55,768 nt of DNA from Lewinellaceae bacterium (GTDB lineage Bacteria > Bacteroidota > Bacteroidia > Chitinophagales > Saprospiraceae), in contig JACJYC010000029.1 in the NCBI GenBank assembly GCA_020636325.1, forward strand, positions 1 to 55,768, read 5' to 3'. Numbering within the stretch: position 1 is the first letter of the stretch; the number at the start of each line of letters is the position of its first letter. Below, one piece after another: positions 49,958 through 55,768 of the stretch. The position numbers were made by a program, and so were the translations under genes. Under the pieces are notes generated by a model. That model saw only the letters and a program-made list of their open reading frames with translations. It had not been told where the DNA came from and searched no databases.

Positions 49958-49965
49958 CAAAGGTA
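49958..49965 (-). promoter_or_regulatory. -7 promoter element of ctlX
   Basis: TACCTTTG on the minus strand, 18 bases upstream of the chosen ATG at 49939. It rules out the ATG at 49960 as the start. Confidence 0.6.
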
Positions 49966-49972
49966 AGGTTTT

Positions 49973-50048
49973 TTGGAGAGGGTGGGAGAGGGTGAGAGGG
50001 TGAGAGGGTGAGGGGGTGAGAGGGTGAGAGAGGGTGAGAGAGTGGGAG
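49973..50048. repeat. GGGTGAGA microsatellite-like tract
   Basis: An irregular tandem of GGGTGAGAG and GGTGGGAG units on the plus strand between the two divergent genes. No coding potential. Confidence 0.85.
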
Positions 50049-50152
50049 CCAACCCTTGGGGCCGGACGGCCGTCTTATCACGAAAAGATTCTTTAATTCC
50101 GGATTATTTTCTTTTTTCGCCCTGCAATTGTTCATGCACCAATCCTGAATAG

Positions 50153-51025
50153 ATGAAATGGTTTCCTTTCCTGATCTTCATGGCCACAATGATCCTTGCG
50201 GTAACTGCCAACGGTCAGAAGATCAGCCGCAATCTCAACCTGGCAGATACCACCCAGCAACATATGCTGTTCACCCAGCGCGGCGATGTATTGGTCGGCC
50301 GGGTGGACGGGCTGACGGCCGACAGCGTCTATTTCAGCATCCGCGGCCGGTTCCCGATGACCTACGCCAAAAGTGAAATTACCTGGCTGGGGCCCGCGGA
50401 TGAGGCGCCCAACAGGACGGGCAGCACCTTTGACAACTGGGGAGGCATCGAAATGGTTGAGGCCGCCGGCGATGAAAACCTCCTGTACAGCCCAACCGCC
50501 TTCCGGCTGGGGAAAAAACAGGTTGAGATCCGGAACGTCGACCTGCTCTACAACGAGGTGTCCGCCGGCATCGGGGATAATGTCCAGATCGGCGGCGGCG
50601 CTGTATTACCGATCGCCTTTTTCCTGAAGGCCAAAGCCGGGTTTGACGTTTCCAACCTCGTCCACCTGGGGGTGGGCGCCAATTTCCTGCTCCCGATCAT
50701 CGTGGATGCGGACGGCGTTTCCACCCACGTTTTCGGCATAGCCACCATCGGTGAACCCGGCCGTTTTCTCAACCTCACCGCCGGATACGGGCTTTCACTG
50801 ACCGACTCCTACGATCCGGAATTTATCATTACCTTGGGCGGCGGGTTAAATTTCCTCCCAAACTGGCGAATCTCCCTCGACGGCATGTTCCTGCCCGGCG
50901 AAGGCGCGCTGCAAAGCCTGATGTTCAGCTGGTTCAAGGGAAAGAACCGCTTTGAGATGGGCGCTGTTTTCATTCTGGACGACTTTATCCCGTTTCCGAT
51001 TATTTCCTACGCAAGAAGATTCTGA
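50153..51025 (+). CDS. Conserved exported protein, probable outer-membrane-like barrel
   Basis: 290 residues with a signal peptide ending near TANGQ (residues 1-21). The middle (QRGDVLVGRVDGLTADSVYFSIRGRFPMTYAKSEI) is a strand-rich repeat-like domain. The C-terminal half shows alternating strands with glycine turns (GVGANFLLPIIV, NLTAGYGLSL, FIITLGGGLNFL) ending in an aromatic residue, which suggests a small outer-membrane beta-barrel. I recognise no named family. The SUI1 gene follows after a single base, so it is cotranscribed with it. Confidence 0.8.
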   Translation: MKWFPFLIFMATMILAVTANGQKISRNLNLADTTQQHMLFTQRGDVLVGRVDGLTADSVYFSIRGRFPMTYAKSEITWLGPADEAPNRTGSTFDNWGGIEMVEAAGDENLLYSPTAFRLGKKQVEIRNVDLLYNEVSAGIGDNVQIGGGAVLPIAFFLKAKAGFDVSNLVHLGVGANFLLPIIVDADGVSTHVFGIATIGEPGRFLNLTAGYGLSLTDSYDPEFIITLGGGLNFLPNWRISLDGMFLPGEGALQSLMFSWFKGKNRFEMGAVFILDDFIPFPIISYARRF

Positions 51026-51026
51026 C

Positions 51027-51377
51027 ATGAAAGACAAAAAAGGCAAAGACCGGCAAGGCGTCGTGTATTCAACCGACCCCGACTTCAATTACCAATACGA
51101 AGAACAGGAAGAGCAGGAATTGCTGCCGCCCAACCGGCAGGTCCTGCGCATTGCCCTGGACCGCAAGCAGCGGAAGGGCAAGGAGGTGACCCTCATCACC
51201 GGCTTCAAAGGCCCGGATGCCGATCTGCAGGAATTGGGAAAATGGTTGAAGACCAGGTGCGGCACCGGCGGGTCCGCCAAAGATGGGGAGATCCTCATTC
51301 AGGGCGACCAGCGGGACAAGGTCCTGGCCCTGTTGTTGGAGAAGGGGTATTCGAATTCGAAGAAATCGGGCGGGTAG
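51027..51377 (+). CDS. SUI1/eIF1-like translation factor (YciH type)
   Basis: 116 residues. The C-terminal SUI1 domain is clear: VLRIALDRKQRKGKEVTLITGF, WLKTRCGTGGSAKDGEILIQGDQ and KVLALLLEKGY. An acidic N-terminal tail (QYEEQEEQE) precedes it. Bacterial YciH proteins can act on initiation fidelity in vitro. The start is the ATG at 51027; the longer frame from 50952 overlaps the previous gene. Its TAG stop lies inside the perfect palindrome at 51374-51401. Confidence 0.92.
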   Translation: MKDKKGKDRQGVVYSTDPDFNYQYEEQEEQELLPPNRQVLRIALDRKQRKGKEVTLITGFKGPDADLQELGKWLKTRCGTGGSAKDGEILIQGDQRDKVLALLLEKGYSNSKKSGG

Positions 51378-51401
51378 GGACGCAAAATTTTGCGTCCCTA
51401 C
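51374..51401. repeat. Perfect 28-base palindrome (GTAGGGACGCAAAA type)
   Basis: GTAGGGACGCAAAA is followed directly by its exact reverse complement, so it is a full hairpin with no loop. It spans the SUI1 stop codon (TAG at 51375-51377) and may work as a terminator between the convergent SUI1 and pnp genes. Same GTAGGG boundary as the element at 10690. Confidence 0.9.
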
Positions 51402-51418
51402 GGGCCACGATATATCGA

Positions 51419-53674
51419 TCAACGGCGACCTTTAAATCCGCCGCCGCCGCCGCGGCGATCACCGCCGCCTCGTCTGTCACCGCCGCGATCGCCGCCGCGG
51501 TCACCTCTGTCACCTCTGTCGCCGTCGCGATCATCGCCGCCGCCGTTGCCGTTCGGGTTGGGCAGCAGCGCTTTGCGGGAAAGGCGCAGTTTGCCGGTCT
51601 TTTTATCGACTTCGATCAGTTTGACCTTTACTTCGTCGCCTTCCTGGAAGTGTTCTTCCACGTTTTCAATGCGCGTATGTGAGATTTCGGAAACGTGGAG
51701 CAGGCCGCTCTTGCCGTGGAAATCGACAAATACGCCGTAAGGCATGACGCTGGCCACTTTGCCGACATAAACCTCGCCGACCTGCGGGGTAAAGGTGATC
51801 TTGTTCACCCGTTCGACGGCCGCATCGATAGAGGCCTTGTCGGAGCTGGCGATGCTGACGATCCCTTTGTCGCCCACTTCTTCGATATTGATCACGGTGC
51901 CGGTCATGGCCTGGATCTCCTGGATCACCTTGCCGCCAGGCCCGATGACAGCGCCGATAAAGCTCTTCTCGATGGTGAGCTGTACCATGCGCGGTGCATG
52001 CGGTTTGAGGTCTTCGGCGGGTTGGGCGATGCCTTTGGCCATTTCGCCGAGGATGTGGAGGCGGCCCTGGCGCGCCTGTTCGAGGGCTTTTTCCAGTTGT
52101 TCGTACGGCAGGCCGTCGATCTTGATGTCCATCTGGCAGCCGGTGATGCCTTCGTTGGTGCCGGTCACTTTGAAGTCCATATCGCCCAGCGCGTCTTCAT
52201 CGCCGAGGATATCCGACAGGATCGCGATCCGCTTGCCGTCGGAGATCATGCCCATGGCGATCCCGGAAACGGCTGCTTTGACCTGGATGCCGGCGTCCAT
52301 CAGCGCCATGGACCCCGCGCAAACGGTGGCCATGGAGGAGGAGCCGTTGGATTCCAGAATATCGGAAACGAGGCGGATGGTGTACGGCGATACCGGCATG
52401 ACCATGCGCAGCGAGCGGGCTGCCAGGTTGGCGTGGCCGATCTCCCGCCGGCCGGGACCCCGCATAGGCTTGGTTTCACCGACTGAATAGGGCGGGAAAT
52501 TATAGTGCAGGATGAATTTGTCGTAGTATTGCCCGAGTGCGTTGTCGATCATGATCTCGTCCATTTTGGTGCCGAGCGTGACCGAGGTAAGGCTCTGGGT
52601 TTCGCCGCGGGTGAAAATGGAAGAACCGTGAGCGGCCGGCAGGTAGTCGACTTCCACCCAGATCGGGCGGATCTCGTCGAGTTTGCGGCCGTCGAGGCGG
52701 GTTTCCAGGTTCAGGACCATCTGGCGAATGGTTTCCTTTTTCAGCTTGTCGAAATATTTGCTGAAGAGGTCGCCATTTTCTTCCATATATTCTTCGCCTT
52801 TTTCAGCCAGGATGGTTTCCTTGGCCTTGGTCTTGATGGCGTCGAACTTATCCTTGCGGCTATGCTTGTCGAGTGCGGATTTGGCTACTTCCAGGATATC
52901 GGCTTCACAAAGGGAGGCGATTTTCGCTTTCAGTTCCTCGTCTGCCGGAGCGGGCGTCAATTCCCGTTTGTTGAGGGCTTTTTCGCCGACCAGTTCGGCC
53001 AGTTTGAGCTGGGCCTGGATCTGGGTCTTGATGGCTTCGTGCCCGGTTTTGATGGCTTCAACGAGGGCTTTTTCCGAGCATTCCTTGGCTTCGCCTTCCA
53101 CCATCATGACGTCGGCCATGGTAGCGGCTACGATGATGTCGATATCGGCATCGGCCAGGGCGGTTTTGCCGGGGTTGATCACGTATTCGCCGTTGATGCG
53201 GGCAACGCGCACTTCGGAGATGGGGCCGGCGAAGGGAATATCGGATACGGCCAGCGCCGAGGAAGCTGCCAGGGCGACGAAAGCGTCGGGCGGAGTGTCC
53301 TTATCGCCGGAGATCAGGTTGATGATCACCTGGGTGTCATTCATGTAGCCGTCGGGAAAGAGGGGGCGGATAGCCCGGTCGACCAGGCGGGAAATGAGGA
53401 CCTCGTAGTCCGACAATTTGGCTTCGCGGCGGAAGAAGTTGCCGGGGATGCGGCCTGCGGCTGCGAATTTTTCCTGATAGTCAACGGAGAGGGGGAAGAA
53501 ATCCTGTCCTGCGCGGGGTTCTTTAGCCGACACGACGGTGGCCAGGATCATGGTGTTGCCGATGCGGACCATGGCGGAACCATCGGCCTGGGTGGCTAGT
53601 TTACCGGTTTCAATAGTAACAGTCCTCCCGTCCGGTAGGTCAAAGGAGGTCGTTAGCGGAATCTTTTGTCCCAT
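51419..53674 (-). CDS. pnp: Polyribonucleotide nucleotidyltransferase
   Basis: A 3'-5' phosphorolytic exoribonuclease and part of the RNA-decay machinery. The 751 residues contain two RNase PH domains (QKIPLTTSFDLPDGRTVTIETGKLATQADGSAMV; LDGRKLDEIRPI, FTRGETQSLTSVTLG), a KH domain with the GPGG loop (VIGPGGKVIQEIQAMTG), and an S1 domain (VGEVYVGKVASVMPYGVFVDFHGKSGLLHVSEI). The last 45 residues form an unusual Gly/Asp/Arg-rich tail (NGGGDDRDGDRGDRGDRGG) ending in FKGRR. It follows rpsO on the same strand, the classic rpsO-pnp arrangement, with its own -7 element as well. Confidence 0.97.
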   Translation of the reverse strand: MGQKIPLTTSFDLPDGRTVTIETGKLATQADGSAMVRIGNTMILATVVSAKEPRAGQDFFPLSVDYQEKFAAAGRIPGNFFRREAKLSDYEVLISRLVDRAIRPLFPDGYMNDTQVIINLISGDKDTPPDAFVALAASSALAVSDIPFAGPISEVRVARINGEYVINPGKTALADADIDIIVAATMADVMMVEGEAKECSEKALVEAIKTGHEAIKTQIQAQLKLAELVGEKALNKRELTPAPADEELKAKIASLCEADILEVAKSALDKHSRKDKFDAIKTKAKETILAEKGEEYMEENGDLFSKYFDKLKKETIRQMVLNLETRLDGRKLDEIRPIWVEVDYLPAAHGSSIFTRGETQSLTSVTLGTKMDEIMIDNALGQYYDKFILHYNFPPYSVGETKPMRGPGRREIGHANLAARSLRMVMPVSPYTIRLVSDILESNGSSSMATVCAGSMALMDAGIQVKAAVSGIAMGMISDGKRIAILSDILGDEDALGDMDFKVTGTNEGITGCQMDIKIDGLPYEQLEKALEQARQGRLHILGEMAKGIAQPAEDLKPHAPRMVQLTIEKSFIGAVIGPGGKVIQEIQAMTGTVINIEEVGDKGIVSIASSDKASIDAAVERVNKITFTPQVGEVYVGKVASVMPYGVFVDFHGKSGLLHVSEISHTRIENVEEHFQEGDEVKVKLIEVDKKTGKLRLSRKALLPNPNGNGGGDDRDGDRGDRGDRGGDRGGDRRGGGDRRGGGGGFKGRR

Positions 53675-53681
53675 TTTTAAT

Positions 53682-53689
53682 CAAATTTA
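53682..53689 (-). promoter_or_regulatory. -7 promoter element between rpsO and pnp
   Basis: TAAATTTG on the minus strand, seven bases upstream of the pnp ATG. Suggests pnp can be transcribed apart from rpsO. Confidence 0.4.
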
Positions 53690-53932
53690 ATACAATAAGG
53701 ATAATTTCCCGTGCAGCAATGTGCACGCAGCCTTGATGTGAGCGGGCCAGTGAGGGGCGGTTTCGACGGTATATTGTGGAATTGATCGGCTGTAAAAATA
53801 GTACAGCAATTGGTCGAATTCCGGCTAATGTGCGGACCAAATATAATAAAGTTCGGGAAGATTTGAGGATTAAAGATGAGCTGAGGGCTTGGCGCCTCGC
53901 ATCTCCGGATCCTCAAATCCTCACCAGTAGAC

Positions 53933-54208
53933 CTACTTACGAATACCTAATTGTTCAATCAGGCTGCGGTATTTCTGGATGTCTTTCTTGGCCAGGTATT
54001 GGAGCAGCTGCTTGCGCTTGCCCACCATGCTGAGGAGGGCCTTGCGGCAGGCGTGGTCCTTTTTATTGGTCTTCAAGTGCTCGGAAAGACTTTGAATCCG
54101 GTAAGTAAACAGGGCGATTTGCCCTTCGGTCGATCCGGTGTTCTTCTCAGAACCACCGTAGGTGCGGAAAATTTCCGCCAATTTGTCGTTTGTTAAGTAT
54201 GCGCTCAT
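53933..54208 (-). CDS. rpsO: 30S ribosomal protein S15
   Basis: 91 residues, the normal length. It binds the central domain of 16S rRNA and starts platform assembly. Typical motifs: GSEKNTGSTEGQIALFTYRI, LSEHLKTNKKDHACRKALLSMVGKRKQLLQYLAKKD, YRSLIEQLGIRK. I use the ATG at 54208; the ATG at 54226 adds six residues that are not part of the family. The promoter TACCTTTG lies at 54263-54256. It is followed by pnp. Confidence 0.98.
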   Translation of the reverse strand: MSAYLTNDKLAEIFRTYGGSEKNTGSTEGQIALFTYRIQSLSEHLKTNKKDHACRKALLSMVGKRKQLLQYLAKKDIQKYRSLIEQLGIRK

Positions 54209-54255
54209 AATTGTTAAAACCATCAATGATCACGAAAATCTATTAATAGCGGCCG

Positions 54256-54263
54256 CAAAGGTA
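54256..54263 (-). promoter_or_regulatory. -7 promoter element of the rpsO-pnp operon
   Basis: TACCTTTG on the minus strand, 47 bases upstream of the rpsO ATG. Confidence 0.55.
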
Positions 54264-54329
54264 ATCATTTTTTCCTTCGTCGGTATGTTTTTTTGATTTT
54301 CCCCGGATTTTAAGCTTGAAGGGGGATGT

Positions 54330-54430
54330 TGATGATGGTTGATGATGGTTGATGATGGTTTATTTTGGTTTATTTTGGTTTATGATGGTTTATATGGTTT
54401 ATTTTGGTTTATGATGGTTTGTGATGGCAC
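54330..54430. repeat. TGATGGTT / TTTTGGTTTA tandem tract
   Basis: Irregular tandem of 8-10 base units of the same type as the tracts at 28103-28325 and 2684-2810. Confidence 0.8.
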
Positions 54431-54470
54431 CGTCCGCTGTAGTTTGGGAACGGGGAGGCGGGTTTTGATG

Positions 54471-54519
54471 GAGACTGTTCAAAACAGTGTTTTCACGCAA
54501 AGACGCAAAGACGCAAAGA
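54471..54519 (+). repeat. Dispersed repeat, copy 2 (GAGACTGTTCAAAA family)
   Basis: GAGACTGTTCAAAACAGTG followed by tandem ACGCAAAG units (three). It matches 2863-2900 closely. Here the head is a perfect ACTGTT/AACAGT hairpin. Confidence 0.75.
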
Positions 54520-54689
54520 TCTGATTTTTAGCAAGCTGCGCATGCCAAAAATCCGGTTGACACAAAATGCTGAACGGTCCCTTTTGATGATTGGGCCCCC
54601 AACAACTATAAACCCGCCTTCGCCGAGGCTTCGGCGGACGGAGCAAACAACCATAAACAAGAACAAACAACAACAAACCATAATAACGG

Positions 54690-55768
54690 TCAAAACAAAA
54701 AAGACCGCACCAAACTCAGCGTCTTCAACCGCTGCCGCGCATGCAACCGGCGGGAGACCGACCGCAGCACCACCACCCGCGCAACCCGCCAGCGGTAGCG
54801 GGCCCAGGCGGGAAGGGTCCGGTACAGCCATTCGCGGATGGGTTCGATATAGGCGATGAGCACGACGAAAGCGGCGACAAACGAGGCGGCGCCCAGGGCG
54901 CAAACCCAAGGCGACAGGCTCCTGGCCCAGAAACCGGCGATACCCAGTCCGAACCAGGTGCCGAACAGCAATACGTAATGCACGCAGTAGATCGTCAGCG
55001 TTTCGGAGCCCACTTTGGTCCAGATCCTGGGCACGACCCGCAGCCGCGCGATGCCCCACATGAAGATCCCCTGCACGATGAACACATGGCCGAGCCGCCA
55101 GAACAATCCGTTGTTGTAGGCCAGCGACTTGAAATTCTCCCACCCGGACAGCTGGTGCAATTTGATCAGCGCCATCGACGAGTAGTGGCTCACGAGGTAG
55201 CCTGTGACCAGTAGCGCCAGCGGGAACAAGTGAGTGAAAGCCAGTTTGGGCCGCACGTGCAGGACGTACCCCATCAGCCCGCCGAACAGCGTATAACCGA
55301 CCCAGGGTACTGGGGTGAATACCGATCCGTAATCCAGGGTAAAGAGGTTGGCGATGGGTTGGGGCAATGCCGACCAATCGGCTGCCTTGAACGACGGGTC
55401 GATGAAGAAGGCGAAAAAGCTGAGCAGGCTCAACAGGATCCAGAACGGCATCCGGATCTTCTGGCTGAGGGCAAAAACGCCGATCAGGATGAGCAGGGCG
55501 ATGCCGATGCAGTGCAGCACGTCGACGGTGAAATACCACCCGTAAAGCCGGCCGCTGAGCACGGCGAACAGGTTGATCTTCAGGAAATACCCCCAGAACA
55601 GCAGCATAAACCCCCGCCGGATGCCCTTGCGGACGCGCACATTTTCGCCGAGCGGGCGCCCGTCCTTCAGCAGGAGAAAGACGAAGACCAGGCCGGTAGT
55701 GGTGAAAAAGATGGGCGCTGTAAGGCCGCGCATGAAGTACCAGGCCGAGTAAACCGGATGATCGGGAT
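54690..55768 (-). CDS. DUF1624/heparan-glucosaminide N-acetyltransferase-like membrane protein, 5' end outside the window
   Basis: Only part of the gene is present. The frame stays open past the first ATG seen (55733) to the right edge, and the eleven codons beyond it (PDHPVYSAWYF) fit the family before MRGLTAPIFFTTTG. The rest has about ten hydrophobic segments (ILLSLLSFFAFFI, WVGYTLFGGLMGYVL, LTIYCVHYVLLFGTWFGLGI). It resembles the acyltransferase branch with DUF1624 (HGSNAT catalytic domain). The tail VVLRSVSRRLHARQRLKTL is basic and unusual, extending beyond the membrane part toward the repeat tract. The substrate is unknown. Confidence 0.82.
   Translation of the reverse strand, partial: PDHPVYSAWYFMRGLTAPIFFTTTGLVFVFLLLKDGRPLGENVRVRKGIRRGFMLLFWGYFLKINLFAVLSGRLYGWYFTVDVLHCIGIALLILIGVFALSQKIRMPFWILLSLLSFFAFFIDPSFKAADWSALPQPIANLFTLDYGSVFTPVPWVGYTLFGGLMGYVLHVRPKLAFTHLFPLALLVTGYLVSHYSSMALIKLHQLSGWENFKSLAYNNGLFWRLGHVFIVQGIFMWGIARLRVVPRIWTKVGSETLTIYCVHYVLLFGTWFGLGIAGFWARSLSPWVCALGAASFVAAFVVLIAYIEPIREWLYRTLPAWARYRWRVARVVVLRSVSRRLHARQRLKTLSLVRSFLF

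Larger units (their letters stand above)
54209..54689. other. Repeat-rich intergenic region
   Basis: 480 bases with the rpsO promoter (54256-54263), a tandem of TGATGGTT and TTTTGGTTTA units (54330-54430), a second copy of the GAGACTGTTCAAAA element (54471-54519), an inverted CGCCTTCGCCGAGGCTTCGG hairpin (about 54616-54637) and AACAACAATAAAC-like A-rich runs (54640-54690). Confidence 0.8.

Noticed and set aside
1..55768. tRNA, rRNA, integrase or transposase genes
   Set aside because: None was recognised by eye on either strand. This is a visual search only; a tRNAscan-SE and ISfinder search would settle it.

Overview
The window looks like a chromosomal segment of a Bacteroidota bacterium, most likely a Saprospiria/Lewinella-type marine or activated-sludge lineage (inference). 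The signs are a SusC/SusD pair, a giant protein with a gliding-motility/type IX secretion C-terminal domain and SprB-type repeats, two very long ASPIC/UnbV (CRTAC1-like) proteins, a YpdA-type reductase, DUF819 and CtlX proteins, and many perfect copies of the Bacteroidota -7 promoter element TAnnTTTG a few bases upstream of genes. G+C is high for the phylum. I see no rRNA, tRNA, CRISPR array, phage or transposase gene.

Layout. 1-3.4 kb: tail of an AraC-type regulator, Sua5 tRNA-modification enzyme and an MFS permease, then a repeat-rich gap. 3.4-10.5 kb: TypA GTPase, then a SusC/SusD nutrient-uptake pair. 10.5-18.3 kb (minus strand): a CRTAC1-like lipoprotein, a VapBC-like toxin-antitoxin pair, an FG-GAP lipoprotein and an unusual pyruvate kinase-like protein. 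18.4-22.5 kb: serine hydrolase, GH130-like lipoprotein and two AraC regulators. 22.7-24.6 kb: aldehyde dehydrogenase plus DUF779, divergent from one AraC gene. 24.7-29.8 kb: second CRTAC1-like protein and a vanadium-haloperoxidase-like enzyme, separated by a low-complexity repeat. 29.8-33.8 kb (minus): TerB-like protein, YpdA-like reductase, and a two-gene signalling unit made of a response regulator coupled to a hybrid kinase that has lost its histidine. 34-38.7 kb: polyprenyl synthase, a candidate small RNA, GNAT acetyltransferase, SH3 protein, DprA and alkaline phosphatase. 39-44.5 kb: a 1814-residue T9SS protein with 22 copies of a 51-residue repeat. 44.5-45.8 kb: a gene-free repeat island. 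45.8-50 kb (minus): DUF819 permease, a SCO1 copper-type cluster and CtlX. 50-55.8 kb: a barrel-like protein with SUI1, rpsO-pnp, and a DUF1624-like membrane protein cut by the right edge.

Working together: typA, sua5, rpsO, pnp and SUI1 are translation/RNA housekeeping functions. SusCD, GH130, phosphatase and haloperoxidase-like proteins are exported functions of the envelope. The SCO cluster points to cytochrome oxidase or copper handling. The most unusual content is in the non-coding DNA. There are several dispersed palindromic and tandem repeat families. Two of the palindromes supply the TAG stop codon of the adjoining gene. A complete promoter plus a UUCG-loop terminator outlines an unannotated small RNA of about 220 nt. 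Among proteins, the pseudo-histidine kinase and the pyruvate kinase-like protein with altered architecture deserve a second look.
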